DNA from: Terrimonas sp.
Lineage (GTDB): Bacteria > Bacteroidota > Bacteroidia > Chitinophagales > Chitinophagaceae
DNA length: 64,000 bases
Direction: 5' to 3'
NCBI GenBank assembly: GCA_016125075.1
Contig: WGMO01000003.1
Span: 151,090-215,089, forward strand
Both the position numbers and the translations under genes were made by a program. Shown here piece by piece: positions 1 to 10,929 of the stretch. How positions within the stretch are numbered: position 1 is the first letter of the stretch; every line of letters begins with the position of its first letter. Under the pieces are notes generated by a model. The model worked only from the letters and a program-made list of their open reading frames with translations, searched no databases and was not told the origin of the DNA.

Positions 1-1
1 T

Positions 2-247
2 TTACAAAACAGTTCAGTAACAGCCAAATTCACTTTTAACAATATCAGTTTCAATTATCCCACCAATACCACGGTGAGTTATATTATGCTGGATGGGCTC
101 TTGCCGGGTAAGAATTATTTATGGAACCTGGAGTTTACAAAACGCCTGATCAATAATGTCGAATTAAATATCCAATATGAGGGACGTAAACCCGGAACAG
201 CCAGGACGGTTCATGTAGGGAGGGCCACGATCAGGGCATTATTCTGA
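2..247 (+). CDS. C-terminal fragment of a hypothetical surface/outer-membrane protein (truncated by window start)
   Basis: Open frame from base 2 to TGA at 245-247, ending ...[31 protein letters not shown]. Not in the supplied ORF list because its start lies outside the window. Confidence 0.6.
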   Translation, partial: LQNSSVTAKFTFNNISFNYPTNTTVSYIMLDGLLPGKNYLWNLEFTKRLINNVELNIQYEGRKPGTARTVHVGRATIRALF

Positions 248-324
248 TAAATTTTTACAGGTACCGCCAAAAGGATTTGGATCGGCAATACCGGAGGTTG
301 ACAGTCCGCTCTGCAGATTTCCGT

Positions 325-1422
325 TTATACATTAAAACGGAAATGCATGATATCGCCGTCTTTAACGATATATTCTTTTCCTTCTATCCGTAGTTTTCCG
401 GCTTCGCGACAGGCCGCTTCAGAACCATACTGGATGAAATCATCATAGGCGATCACTTCTGCTTTGATAAATCCTTTCTCAAAATCGGTATGGATCACGC
501 TGGCAGCCTGTGGTGCCTTCCATCCTTCATGGATAGTCCAGGCACGGACTTCCTGTACACCAGCGGTGAAATAGGTAAAGAGGTTGAGTAATTTGTAAGT
601 GGATTTGATAAGACGGTTCAGGGCAGGTTCCTTCATCTTGTATTCATCCATGAACAGCTGCTGGTCATCCTTATCTTCCATTTCAGCGATCTGGGCTTCT
701 ATGGAATTATTCATCACGATCACTTCTGCCTTGTCATGTTTCACCGCTTCCATTAGCGCGTCGGAAAACTTATTACCGGTATGCATCGAGGCTTCGTCGA
801 CATTGGCTACGTAGAGGACTGGTTTTTCGGTCAGTAAAAAAAGATCGGCAATGGCCGGCCTTTCTTCGCGGGTAATATCCAGGTCACGAATGTTTTTCCC
901 TTTTTCCAGGTGTTCCCTGCACCGGATCAATACTTCCAGTTCGATTTTCAGTTTGGGATCGATGCGGGCCTGTTTTTCCGTTTTCTGTATCTTCTTTTCC
1001 ACGCTTTCCAGGTCTTTTAGCTGGAGTTCCGTATCGATGATCTCTTTATCGCTGATGGGGTTGATGGCACCTTCTTCCCGGAGGATGTTTTCGTCTTCAA
1101 AACAACGGATGACCTGTATGATGGCATCTACTTCACGGATATTGGCGAGGAATTTATTTCCAAGGCCTTCGCCCTTGCTGGCACCCCGGACCAGTCCGGC
1201 GATATCTACAATCTCAATTTGTGTGGGAACGATCCGGTTGGGAATGACCAGTTCTGCCAGTTTATCCAGGCGTTCATCGGGTACATCCACGAGGCCAACA
1301 TTGGGCTCGATGGTACAAAACCGGTAATTACTGGCCTGTGCTTTTGCGCTGTTGCTCACTGCGTTGAATAAAGTCGATTTCCCGACATTGGGAAGTCCCA
1401 CGATCCCTGCTTGTAATGCCAT
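325..1422 (-). CDS. ychF: Redox-regulated GTPase/ATPase YchF (Obg family)
   Basis: [76 protein letters not shown]-terminal TGS-like [27 protein letters not shown]. The likely ATG is at 1422; the ORF-track start at 1443 is a TTG. Confidence 0.97.
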   Translation of the reverse strand: MALQAGIVGLPNVGKSTLFNAVSNSAKAQASNYRFCTIEPNVGLVDVPDERLDKLAELVIPNRIVPTQIEIVDIAGLVRGASKGEGLGNKFLANIREVDAIIQVIRCFEDENILREEGAINPISDKEIIDTELQLKDLESVEKKIQKTEKQARIDPKLKIELEVLIRCREHLEKGKNIRDLDITREERPAIADLFLLTEKPVLYVANVDEASMHTGNKFSDALMEAVKHDKAEVIVMNNSIEAQIAEMEDKDDQQLFMDEYKMKEPALNRLIKSTYKLLNLFTYFTAGVQEVRAWTIHEGWKAPQAASVIHTDFEKGFIKAEVIAYDDFIQYGSEAACREAGKLRIEGKEYIVKDGDIMHFRFNV

Positions 1423-1477
1423 GCTTAATTTTTCAGGCCGCAAAGATAATGGTTAAGCTTCTTTTGATGGCATCAAA

Positions 1478-2695
1478 TTACTGGTTTTGTAATGGTACAT
1501 CCACGACCCAGTCTTTTAAGGAGGCCTTGCCTTTTAGGTTATACCCTGCCCAGCGGAGGTTCCATATCCCGCCTCTGAGGATATTGATATTTTGATAACC
1601 CATCTCCGTGAGCATTCTGGCAGCATCATAAACTTCAGGCTGGTTATTAAAAGTGCATAAAACTACCATCTTTTCTTTTGCCGGCAGGGTTGGATTGTCT
1701 TTTAAAGTTTGAAAGGGAATATTGATGGATCCTTGTATATGACCGATGTTTTCCCAGTAATTTTTTGACTGGTTGTTATACTGGTCTTTACTTCTCAGGT
1801 CGATGACAACTGCGGGCGTGGTTTTCATTTTTGTGTCAAATGCAGTCGCAGAAATGATGTGGTAGGGTGCATTGCTTTGCCATTTGATAACGGAACGATT
1901 GCCATTATTTACTTCTTCATCCACCCAGGCATCCATACCGTTGAAAAGGATACTGATGTTTTGTATACCGAGGTTATGCAGTAAAATGGCAGCATCCGGG
2001 CTTTCGTTGCCGGCTTCATCGACCAACAAAATGGGCTGGTTGCCGGGAAGGGTTGAAATTTTGCCCTCCAGTTCACTGAACAGGATCGGGTGGGCTGCAT
2101 CAAGTCGGCCCATCACATTTCTTTTCTCATAGGAACTGATCCCCCGGAATAGCGAATCTGCCCGCAGGTCTATAATAAAGAAAGGGTTTGATTTTCTGGC
2201 CTGTTCCATCACTTCACCGGGTGACAGAATAGTGTAGGGAAGATTGCTTGTATACAAGATTTTATAGCAGGAGGGAAGCTTGTTTTTTTCCATGATAATA
2301 TCCGTCATTCCACCATTGATGTTAAAGATCCTGGTAAAGCCGCTGTCCGCGAGCATCCGGGAAGCACGGCGGCTGCGCTGGCTGTGCGAACAATAAATGA
2401 AAATGGGTTTATCTTTCAGGGCTTCCAGTTCCCGCCACCGTCCTGCCAGTTCCGTAATATTGATATGGGTTGCATTTTTCAGTCTGCCGATATTCAAGCT
2501 TGCGTTGGAACTGGAACTGTCATAATATTCCCCGTTGCTCCTTACATCCAGCAGGGTATATCCTTTATTTTCATTGAGTGTTTTACAGAGGTCTTCCGGG
2601 TAAACAGTCCGGTATTTGACATTATCAAATTGGAACTGCTGGGGAAAACACTCTATTGTAAGCGCCAAAGCAGCCAATAACATATACAGTCGCAT
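1478..2695 (-). CDS. Secreted protein with three rhodanese-like domains
   Basis: Signal-like N-terminus; three repeated LDVRS/IIDLRA/VIDLRS ... GG(M/I) rhodanese units; Cys loop FIYCSHSQRSRRA in the first. Confidence 0.85.
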   Translation of the reverse strand: MRLYMLLAALALTIECFPQQFQFDNVKYRTVYPEDLCKTLNENKGYTLLDVRSNGEYYDSSSSNASLNIGRLKNATHINITELAGRWRELEALKDKPIFIYCSHSQRSRRASRMLADSGFTRIFNINGGMTDIIMEKNKLPSCYKILYTSNLPYTILSPGEVMEQARKSNPFFIIDLRADSLFRGISSYEKRNVMGRLDAAHPILFSELEGKISTLPGNQPILLVDEAGNESPDAAILLHNLGIQNISILFNGMDAWVDEEVNNGNRSVIKWQSNAPYHIISATAFDTKMKTTPAVVIDLRSKDQYNNQSKNYWENIGHIQGSINIPFQTLKDNPTLPAKEKMVVLCTFNNQPEVYDAARMLTEMGYQNINILRGGIWNLRWAGYNLKGKASLKDWVVDVPLQNQ

Positions 2696-2866
2696 ATGAT
2701 TTATTTTTGAAGTTATAAGTTAATCGATTTCCTTCCGAATTCAATACCGGAATTTATAAAAGGTATTTTCGTCCCGGTAAAATGACTGATTTTTACACCT
2801 GTTTTTTGGGCCGAATCTGGCCTAAACAACTAATTTGGATTAAATTCACCCATATAAAACTTTAAT

Positions 2867-4357
2867 ATGGCCTTAAGCAGGATATGGGCATCATTTATCA
2901 TCGTTGCCATTCTGGTTGCACTTGCGAGAATGATGGGTGGGGATGGTAAGATTTTCAACAGGATGGTAGTAGGAAAGTCTTCTGATAAATATGACAGTGT
3001 CTATTATTACGCGGTTGGGAATCCTTCTTCGCTTGGCTTATCGGATACATACTCGGATTTTTTGAAAGAATATGGCTACTATGAAACCGGGACGGTTGCA
3101 AAGGCTTCGGTATTGCTGGTTAATTCCCTGCAAAATGATTCTGCCTCCATCATTCAATCCCTCCATCCCGGTATCGATGTATATACCTATGTTTCTATTC
3201 AGAAAAAATTCACTAAGAAGGTCGACGGGGTTATAGAAACCGCTAAAAATGCGGTCATTGATATTATCATTCCCCTGATCGGTGTACTGGCTTTATTCAT
3301 GGGGTTCCTCAATATTGCCGAAAGGGCGGGAGGGGTGAGGCTCTTATCCCGGATCATCTGGCCATTTTTTTCAAGGATATTCCCGGATATTCCGAAGGGG
3401 CATCCCGCTACCGGTCATATGATGATGAATTTTGCAGCCAATTTACTGAATCTTGATAATGCGGCTACTCCCTTTGGCTTAAAAGCGATGGAAAGCCTTC
3501 AGGAATTGAACCCTAACAAAGCGGTCGCTTCAAATGCACAGATCATGTTCCTGGCCTTGCATGCTTCGGGCCTGACCCTGATCCCTGTTACGATCATCGC
3601 CTATCGTTCTGGAATGGGAGCGGCCAATGCAACCGATATATTCATACCCTGTATGATCGCCACTTTTGCGGCCACCATGGCCGCGATGTTCATTGTTTCC
3701 CTGAAACAAAAGATTAAACTTTTTCAACCCGTGATCCTGGCCTGGGTAGGAGGTCTGTCGGCCGTTATCGCCCTGCTGGTCTTGTATGTTGTAAGGTTGG
3801 ATTCAACCCAGGCACAGTTATTCTCGAATGGACTCAGCAACGGGATCATCCTGTTTATTTTTATTGTAATCGTTATCGGTGGATGGTATAAGAGGATTGA
3901 TGTATTTGATGCATTTGTGGAAGGGGCCAAAGGTGGGTTTGAAACAGCCGTAAGGATCATTCCTTATATTGTTGGAATGTTGGTGGCCATCAGCATGCTC
4001 CGGACCAGCGGTACCTTTGACATTGTTATAGATGGTGTAAAGTCCCTCTTCATGGCATTGGGTACAGATACCAGGTTTGTAGACGGATTGCCGACCGCCC
4101 TGATAAAACCACTCAGTGGCAGTGGTGCCAGGGGCATGATGCTGGATACTATGAAAACTTTTGGGCCGGATTCATTTGCCGGTCGGCTGTCCTCCATTTT
4201 GCAGGGCACCTCCGATACCACCTTCTACGTGGTGGCCGTTTATTTTGGGGCTGTCAATATTAAAAACACCCGTTATGCCATTGCGGCGATGTTAATGGCT
4301 GATCTTGTAGGTATCATTACTTCCATTTTACTGGCCTATCTCTTTTTCGGGGGATAA
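2867..4357 (+). CDS. Nucleoside recognition (Gate) domain membrane protein, SpmA/SpmB-type fusion
   Basis: Two Gate-like halves: MMMNFAANLLNLDNAATPFGLKAME...NPNKAVASNAQ (SpmA-like) and GAKGGFETAVRIIPYIVGMLVAISMLRTSG...LIKPLSGSGARGMM...DTTFYVVAVYFGAV (SpmB-like). Confidence 0.85.
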   Translation: MALSRIWASFIIVAILVALARMMGGDGKIFNRMVVGKSSDKYDSVYYYAVGNPSSLGLSDTYSDFLKEYGYYETGTVAKASVLLVNSLQNDSASIIQSLHPGIDVYTYVSIQKKFTKKVDGVIETAKNAVIDIIIPLIGVLALFMGFLNIAERAGGVRLLSRIIWPFFSRIFPDIPKGHPATGHMMMNFAANLLNLDNAATPFGLKAMESLQELNPNKAVASNAQIMFLALHASGLTLIPVTIIAYRSGMGAANATDIFIPCMIATFAATMAAMFIVSLKQKIKLFQPVILAWVGGLSAVIALLVLYVVRLDSTQAQLFSNGLSNGIILFIFIVIVIGGWYKRIDVFDAFVEGAKGGFETAVRIIPYIVGMLVAISMLRTSGTFDIVIDGVKSLFMALGTDTRFVDGLPTALIKPLSGSGARGMMLDTMKTFGPDSFAGRLSSILQGTSDTTFYVVAVYFGAVNIKNTRYAIAAMLMADLVGIITSILLAYLFFGG

Positions 4358-4360
4358 AAA

Positions 4361-4386
4361 AACCACCTCAAAGAATTGAGGTGGTT
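4361..4386 (-). terminator. Rho-independent terminator for the DUF4397 gene (-)
   Basis: AACCACCTC-aaagaatt-GAGGTGGTT hairpin; read on the minus strand it is followed by a T-run (A-run at 4356-4362 on +). Confidence 0.8.
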
Positions 4387-4418
4387 GACTTTAACACTGC
4401 TTATGCTATATGAAAAAT

Positions 4419-5192
4419 CTATCGGGTATAGTATAAAGAAACCTGTCTTCTCCTCGCGTCTGAAGAAGAAGAAATCGTGGAATATCCTCTTGAAAAAACA
4501 GTCATGACGCGTTGGTTCGGAACTGTATAGGTCCCTGAAGGATAGGTTGCCAAAGAGGTGCCACTTCCTGCAGGCTTTATTTCCCATTTGCCACCGGTTC
4601 CCTGCACCAGGGTAAATTCATTGCTCTTACCCATGAATGGGATATTACCGGCCACCAATGTTCCGGCAAAATAAAGGTCAACACCTGGCAGATCGGGCAT
4701 CAGGTTTACAAACCGGTAACGGGTGAATCCGGAATCCGGCTGGCTCATATTTTCCATGATCAGTGAACTCCTGGCAGAAGAACCCGTATCGGCAATATGG
4801 AAGGAATAATAATTGCCAGCTGTAAGATTGGCAGTTCCGATAAATAGTTGTGTGGAATCAGCCGTGGAAGCTGCTTTGGGAATGGTAACGGCAAAAGCAG
4901 CACTGGTGGCTTCAGTGGCAAAGTAATCCGCCTGGCTGCCCCCCCCGGTATTCAATCCGCCTCCCGGAAATGGATAAGCGTAATTGATCGTGCTGCTGAC
5001 CCGTACTCCGTTGATCTTTAGCTGGACTGCCGGGTTGTTCTTATAGGCGCTGGCATAATTCAATTTTACAAAAGCCTGCTGGATATTGGCAGGGGTCCTC
5101 AGCAGGGGAATATCCGGGGAAGCTTGTTTTTTACAGGATAAGATTCCCGCCAGGCCCAGGATGATGGTTGCTGATATGATTTTATTTTTCAT
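4419..5192 (-). CDS. DUF4397-like lipoprotein
   Basis: Lipobox-like LAGILSCKK; VRFVNLMPDLPGVDLYFAGTLVAGNIPFMGKSNEF typical of DUF4397; directly downstream of susD-like gene. Confidence 0.75.
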   Translation of the reverse strand: MKNKIISATIILGLAGILSCKKQASPDIPLLRTPANIQQAFVKLNYASAYKNNPAVQLKINGVRVSSTINYAYPFPGGGLNTGGGSQADYFATEATSAAFAVTIPKAASTADSTQLFIGTANLTAGNYYSFHIADTGSSARSSLIMENMSQPDSGFTRYRFVNLMPDLPGVDLYFAGTLVAGNIPFMGKSNEFTLVQGTGGKWEIKPAGSGTSLATYPSGTYTVPNQRVMTVFSRGYSTISSSSDARRRQVSLYYTR

Positions 5193-5207
5193 AATTTTTC
5201 TTTGTTT

Positions 5208-6812
5208 TTAAGGTTTAGAGAACCAGCATTCAACAGTATGGTAATCTGGATCTGTTGCCCCGATCCTTCTGAGTTCTTCGATATTCCAAACATATTCCGA
5301 ATTATAACGGGGTCTGACCCTGTAGGCAGGTTTTCCGTTATTATCAGGGAAAAGTAAACTTCCTGTTGGCGGGGCAAAATTGGTATAGACCTGTTCAGTT
5401 GTCACCGGATCAATATCAGTATAATGATACCTTCTCAGGTCAACCCATGTTTCTGTGTTATTAAATCCCCAGAGCGAAATATATTTTTGTAACATAATTT
5501 GCGCCAGGGTCAGGCTGCTGGCAGCAGCCGGAACAACGGCGGGGTTGGCAAGGAAATTATTCTTGATGGTAGCGGTGATTTCATTGCCGGAGGGTATGTT
5601 CTGATTAAAACGGGTCATCAGCATATCAAAACTGTACTCAATCCCTTTCTTGTAAGCAGCCAGCGCCAGTGTCTTGTCATTCTTTTTATAGGCAGCTTCC
5701 GCTTTCATGAATTGTATTTCTGAGGCAGTCATGATGGGGAATTCTCCATTATCACGAAATACATATTTGGCATTAAGGTCATTAGGAGGGAACGGCACAG
5801 CTGTGGTTCCACCCCAGAAATTATCGGGCCGGTCGGCAGCTGCTAATGCTGTTTCTCCAGCTGCAAGGGGTAAGCCCTTCATGGAACCGTTGGAGGAAGT
5901 GCGCAGGTAATACCATTTCCGCGGATCATCCACGCCATTGAATGCGGGGTTTGCACCCTGCAACAGATCACTGATGAATTGTGACTGCCGGAAATTGGCC
6001 ATATTTCCCCGGAAGGGCCCGAAGAAAGAGGCTTCGTCATTCTTTCCGGAATTGGCCCATTTAACGGTTGCGTCATCGCTGGCATCAGCTAATGACTTGT
6101 CGCAATATGCGATTACAGAATCTGCATTGTAATTGCTTTTGTTGGTCAAATGATGAAAGGATCTGGCTAACACACCGTAAGCAAATTTCTTCCATTTGGA
6201 AGCATCACCATTATAAAAGTATCCATCACCCAGTGCAAGGTTGGCCTGGCTGGATGCGCCATCAGTCCTTTCCAGGTAACTGATTGCCGTGTGGCAAAGT
6301 TCCCGCACATAGGCATACACTTCTTCCTGGGTATCATATTTGAAGGTCAGCAGATTGGTATTGAATGCTTCTTTGAGGATCACATCCCCATGATAATCGG
6401 TGAGGGTAAGCCAGCTCCAGGCCATAATGGCGTATCCCACACCCACATAATCCCATTTCTGTTCCTCTGCTGCCCAGTCAATCATCCTCAGCACATTCTG
6501 GCCCAGCAACCAATAGTGGTTACGCCAGATATCTCCCATCGCATCGCTACCAGAGAAATAACCCATCCTTTCAGCCGTATAAGAACCGGTTCGGTAAGAA
6601 AAGTTTTGTATATACAAGCTCAGGTATCGGTTATCTCTCTGTAGATCCTGTGCTATATTATATATTACCGCCGGCAATAACTGCTCTGGCGGAACCTTGG
6701 TCGGGGCATTGGGGTTCAGGTAAGCATCATCCACCTTCTTACTGCAGGAACTGGCCAGCAATAAAAAGACCGAAGTGATCAGGTAAAAGCGAAATATCTT
6801 TTTCATATTCAT
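5208..6812 (-). CDS. SusD/RagB-like nutrient-binding outer membrane lipoprotein
   Basis: Lipoprotein signal LLLASSCSKKVDDAYLNPNAPTKVPPEQLLP; GGTTAVPFPPN...ASEIQFMKAEAAYKK; adjacent to susC-like gene. Confidence 0.93.
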   Translation of the reverse strand: MNMKKIFRFYLITSVFLLLASSCSKKVDDAYLNPNAPTKVPPEQLLPAVIYNIAQDLQRDNRYLSLYIQNFSYRTGSYTAERMGYFSGSDAMGDIWRNHYWLLGQNVLRMIDWAAEEQKWDYVGVGYAIMAWSWLTLTDYHGDVILKEAFNTNLLTFKYDTQEEVYAYVRELCHTAISYLERTDGASSQANLALGDGYFYNGDASKWKKFAYGVLARSFHHLTNKSNYNADSVIAYCDKSLADASDDATVKWANSGKNDEASFFGPFRGNMANFRQSQFISDLLQGANPAFNGVDDPRKWYYLRTSSNGSMKGLPLAAGETALAAADRPDNFWGGTTAVPFPPNDLNAKYVFRDNGEFPIMTASEIQFMKAEAAYKKNDKTLALAAYKKGIEYSFDMLMTRFNQNIPSGNEITATIKNNFLANPAVVPAAASSLTLAQIMLQKYISLWGFNNTETWVDLRRYHYTDIDPVTTEQVYTNFAPPTGSLLFPDNNGKPAYRVRPRYNSEYVWNIEELRRIGATDPDYHTVECWFSKP

Positions 6813-6824
6813 GATTTTTAAATT

Positions 6825-9800
6825 TTAAAATCCGGCACGGAAGCCAAAATTGATACTGACAGGTGTGGCAATATTGCCATAGTCAAATCCAAATCCCCCT
6901 ACACCCCTTGATCCCGGGGTATTACCGTTAACGGCCGGATCGGCTCCAGAGTAATTGGTGAAAAGGATAAGGTCATTTGCGGTAACAAATGCACTCAGGC
7001 TTTTCAAGAATTTGAACTTTGAACTTAATTTCTGTTTATCAAAATAATAACTTAAGGTGATATCCCGCAGGCGAAGCCAGCTGATATCCTTTTCGATGAA
7101 TTGTTCTTCCGGTAAGCTGGTGTAAAAGTCTGAGCGCAACATCGGGATGACCGCAATATTGTTTGCAGTCGGTGTGGCCGAATTTTCAAAACCATCTTTC
7201 AATACACCCTGTATAACGACTGGCTGATCACGGTCCAGTGTCCTCACACTTTTTCCAATGAGCGTTAGGAATCTTTCGGTTCCATTATAGATATCTCCGC
7301 CGGATTTCAAGTCCCACAACATGTTAAGGGACCAGTTTTTGTAACGCAGGTTATTGTTAAATCCTAAGGTGAAATCCGGATTCCGGTCGCCACGGATCTT
7401 GAACTGACCATCAGATAAAGGTAAACCGGTGGTTGGATTGATCAGGATCTGTCCGGCATCATTGCGCTGGAAACCATAAGCAGTGATACTGGTGGTAGGC
7501 CCGCCTTTTACCAGCCCGCCTCTTGCATTGCCATATAACCAGGTATCGGCGATATAGAATTCAGGCACATTGGCCGGCAGGGACAATACCTCATTCCAAC
7601 CTTTCGCAAAATTGAAGGTCATCGTCCATCTCCAGTCTTTTTTCCTGACCGGGTTGATATTGATGACAGCCTCAACACCCTGGTTCCGGGTGGAAGCTGC
7701 GTTCAGGGTATTCAGGATAAAACCGGTTCCATAACTGGCCCGGAAGTTTTCTACGATCTGGTCAGTATTCTTTGTATTATAATAGGCCATGTCAATGCTG
7801 AACAGGTTATTCAGGAACCTCAGTTCTGTACCGATTTCATACGTATTCTGACGTTCAGGTCCCAGGTTGAAGTTATTATTGGTAAACCCATACGTAAAAC
7901 CGCCTCCACTGGAATTGGCAACATTAAAGACCGACTGATTGGAATAAGGACTGTTTGACCGGGCCGTTGAGGCAAGAGAGGTTCTGATCTTTCCATAATC
8001 CAGTACCGTACTGTTCTTCAGGGCAGGTATAAGGTCCGAGAAGATGATACTGAGACTGCCGCCCGGGTAATTGAAAGAACGGTTCACTTTTGGCAGGGTG
8101 GAAGGTTCTTCGAAACGGTGCGTATAGTTCAGGAAGATGATATTTTTCCAGTTCAGGGCCAACTCACCAAAATAGGCAAACTGGCGATAGATGACATAGT
8201 TGGCATCACCATATAATGACTGCCTGCTTAACCGGACGCGGGTAGAAGGATCTGTATTGGAAGAATCCCTGCTGTTGACATCCGCGAGCTTTGATCCGGA
8301 AACAGCCACCATATCGGTCCTGTAATCCTGCCACATGGTTCCCACCATCAAACGGGTATTGAAGTTGCCGAATGATTTTTTGGCGGTCGCATTGATGGTA
8401 TGGTTATAACCTTTGTACTTCCTGTAATAATTGTCAAGGTATCCGTTTGTGGAGGCCGAATAATACGCAGACTGGGGATGATAGAAGGTGTAACCATCCT
8501 GGTCATACCAGTCATAGCCAAAGCGGCCGGCAATGGAAAGCCAGTCAAAAGGATTGATATTGATACCGGCTGTTGCAATATAACGGGTCAGTTCATCCCG
8601 GCTACGGTTAAAATTCACATTAAATAAAGGATTATCTATCTCGGCATTGGGATCACCACCGGGATAAACCTGCACCTTGTTACCGCTGTTATCGAGATAA
8701 GAAGAAATATCATTATTGGAAGGCCATTGGTAAAGACTCAGCATATATCCCCCGGCTCCCCGTAAAGGTTTGTCGTTATTGCTGCTGATAATTGAAAAGG
8801 CAGGCGTGATCTCGATATATTTACCAATCTTGGTATAATTCGACAAACGAAGGTTGAGTTTTTTATACCGGTTATTCGGAACAACGGATTGCTGGTCAAA
8901 ATAGGACCCGGAGAAACGAAAGGAAACATCCTTTTTGCCAAACTCCAGACCCAGGTTATGGGTTTGGGCAAATCCGGTCTGGAAAAATTTATCTACGTTG
9001 TCATAGATTGTTGTTCCGTCGGGATATTTCGGTCCGAAATAGCTAAACACTGCATCTGCGATGCCATTGGTACCCGGCGCATACATACTTTGCGTCTTGG
9101 GTAACCTTTTAATCGTCTGCACCCGGAAACTGTTGTCGTATGTAACTGATAATTTACCATCGGCGTTCCTGCCTTTGCGGGTTGATATCACAATGGCCCC
9201 TGCACTGGCCTGGCTTCCATATAAAGCAGTCGCTTCAGGTCCTTTCAGTACTGTGATCGACTCGATATCCGAGGGATTGAGGTCGGCTATACGGTTGGTA
9301 TAATCGTTATTGCGGTTAGGCCTGTCCGATGCAAGCCCAAGTCCGCTTCCCTGGTTGCTGTTTTCATCCAGTGTCTGGTTATCTACGATCACACCATCTA
9401 TGATAAAAAGAGGCTGGTTGCTTAAGGCCAGCGAATTGAATCCCCTTAATACGATATTGGTAGATGCGCCCGCCTGTCCTCCCGTGGGGGTGATGCTGAC
9501 ACCAGCCACACGGCCCTGCAAGCTGTTGAGAAAATTCTCGCGTTGTGTTTCGGCGATTTCTGTCCCCGATAGTTTCTGAACAGAATAACCCAGTTCCCGG
9601 GGATTACGTTTGATGTCCATCGCTGTTACTACAACTTCCTCCAGCGAATTATCCCTGTTGACCATCGATACCGATACGGTAGCGGTAGAATTGGTGACTT
9701 TAACGTCGACCGGTTCAAGACCCACATACGTAAACTGGAGAACATCCCCCGTCTTGGCACTGATACTGAATTTACCATTTGCATCAGTTTGGACAGCGGT

Positions 9801-9950
9801 ATTGCTTCCTCTTACTTTTACGGTTACTCCTGATAATGGGGTATTATCAGTCGGTGACGTAACGACACCGGTAATGATCTTTTGCTGGGCAAATAAAGAA
9901 TTGCCAAGCAGCAACAGAACAGCGACTAGTGAATGCAGAATTTTTCTCAT
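6825..9950 (-). CDS. SusC/RagA-family TonB-linked outer membrane protein
   Basis: N-terminal carboxypeptidase-regulatory-like domain (ITGVVTSPTDNTPLSGVTVKVRGSNTAVQTDANGKFSI), plug motif LQGRVAGVSITPTGGQAGASTNIVLRGFNSL, DIESITVLKGPEATALYGSQASAGAIVISTRKG, C-terminal barrel. Confidence 0.97.
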   Translation of the reverse strand: MRKILHSLVAVLLLLGNSLFAQQKIITGVVTSPTDNTPLSGVTVKVRGSNTAVQTDANGKFSISAKTGDVLQFTYVGLEPVDVKVTNSTATVSVSMVNRDNSLEEVVVTAMDIKRNPRELGYSVQKLSGTEIAETQRENFLNSLQGRVAGVSITPTGGQAGASTNIVLRGFNSLALSNQPLFIIDGVIVDNQTLDENSNQGSGLGLASDRPNRNNDYTNRIADLNPSDIESITVLKGPEATALYGSQASAGAIVISTRKGRNADGKLSVTYDNSFRVQTIKRLPKTQSMYAPGTNGIADAVFSYFGPKYPDGTTIYDNVDKFFQTGFAQTHNLGLEFGKKDVSFRFSGSYFDQQSVVPNNRYKKLNLRLSNYTKIGKYIEITPAFSIISSNNDKPLRGAGGYMLSLYQWPSNNDISSYLDNSGNKVQVYPGGDPNAEIDNPLFNVNFNRSRDELTRYIATAGININPFDWLSIAGRFGYDWYDQDGYTFYHPQSAYYSASTNGYLDNYYRKYKGYNHTINATAKKSFGNFNTRLMVGTMWQDYRTDMVAVSGSKLADVNSRDSSNTDPSTRVRLSRQSLYGDANYVIYRQFAYFGELALNWKNIIFLNYTHRFEEPSTLPKVNRSFNYPGGSLSIIFSDLIPALKNSTVLDYGKIRTSLASTARSNSPYSNQSVFNVANSSGGGFTYGFTNNNFNLGPERQNTYEIGTELRFLNNLFSIDMAYYNTKNTDQIVENFRASYGTGFILNTLNAASTRNQGVEAVININPVRKKDWRWTMTFNFAKGWNEVLSLPANVPEFYIADTWLYGNARGGLVKGGPTTSITAYGFQRNDAGQILINPTTGLPLSDGQFKIRGDRNPDFTLGFNNNLRYKNWSLNMLWDLKSGGDIYNGTERFLTLIGKSVRTLDRDQPVVIQGVLKDGFENSATPTANNIAVIPMLRSDFYTSLPEEQFIEKDISWLRLRDITLSYYFDKQKLSSKFKFLKSLSAFVTANDLILFTNYSGADPAVNGNTPGSRGVGGFGFDYGNIATPVSINFGFRAGF

Positions 9951-10040
9951 AGCGAAATTTTAAAATTTGTTTGCATGATGAATGTGACAGGCTTTAGCCC
10001 AGCATTTTGGTTTTTATGTTCAATTGGATGGTACATATTT

Positions 10041-10796
10041 TTATAAAATTTCAATTCCCATCTGCCGGTAGGGTTGCATCTTTTTATCATCTTTCGGTAA
10101 TTCAGTAATGATCGTGTCCACCTGGCTGACCGTACAGATCTGTATGGGCTGAAAAGAATTTATTTTTTCAGCAATCGTAAGACAGATAACTTTTTGAGAT
10201 GATTCAATCATCGCTTTTTTCAATTGCACTACATCCCAGTCGTTGTCGGTGATGCCATGTTCAATATCAATGGCATTGATCCCCAGGAAACAAAGGTCAG
10301 CCTTGATCTGCCTGATTTTATCAACGGCCTCACCGCCCACTGTAATTTTTGAACTTTTTGATACTTTGTCACCTATCACAATGACTTCGATGGTTGGATG
10401 GTGCATGTATTCCACCACAGCGGGGATACTGCCTGTGATAAATGTGGCTTTTAACTGGGGAGGAAGTACACGGGCCAGTTCAAGGATCGTGCTGCCCCCG
10501 CCCGTCAGCACAAACATCCCGTCCTGGATCAGGGAAACCGCTTTTTGTGCAATGATCTTCTTTTGACTTCTCGAATAAACCTGGGTGGGAGAATAATAAA
10601 CCTCGTTAAAGGAAGGGGAGAGGGCTCCTCCATGAACTTTGATCACCTTGCCGGAATCGGAAAGTTCCTGCAAATCACGCCGGATTGTGTCTTCAGACAC
10701 ATTGATATCCACACTCAGGTTAGATGATAATACCTTATTGTGCAGGTTTACCTGGTGGAGAATATAGGCATGCCTTTCCCTTTTAAGCATAAGCAT
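10041..10796 (-). CDS. DeoR/GlpR-family transcriptional regulator
   Basis: N-terminal HTH NVSEDTIRRDLQELSDSGKVIKVHGGAL followed by DeoR sensor domain (GGGSTILELARVLPP, CFLGINAIDIEHGITDND). Start revised to an internal Met. Confidence 0.92.
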   Translation of the reverse strand: MLMLKRERHAYILHQVNLHNKVLSSNLSVDINVSEDTIRRDLQELSDSGKVIKVHGGALSPSFNEVYYSPTQVYSRSQKKIIAQKAVSLIQDGMFVLTGGGSTILELARVLPPQLKATFITGSIPAVVEYMHHPTIEVIVIGDKVSKSSKITVGGEAVDKIRQIKADLCFLGINAIDIEHGITDNDWDVVQLKKAMIESSQKVICLTIAEKINSFQPIQICTVSQVDTIITELPKDDKKMQPYRQMGIEIL

Positions 10797-10870
10797 TTGG
10801 TTCCAACCAAATTTATAGCATATTCCCGCAAAAAACCGCAAAAGTTCGAAATTTTTTACCCCCAATCATG

Positions 10871-10905
10871 AAAAAACCTGCATAAAATGTGGATTATGCA
10901 GGTTT
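10871..10905 (-). terminator. Rho-independent terminator of the downstream (-) gene
   Basis: AAACCTGCATAA-aatgtgga-TTATGCAGGTTT hairpin with a T-run on the minus strand. Confidence 0.8.
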
Positions 10906-10929
10906 ATATAAAACGGTAGCTGGGAAGTT

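Noticed and set aside
5189-5377. 62-aa minus-strand ORF overlapping the susD 3' end
   Set aside because: Out of frame inside a well-supported SusD gene.
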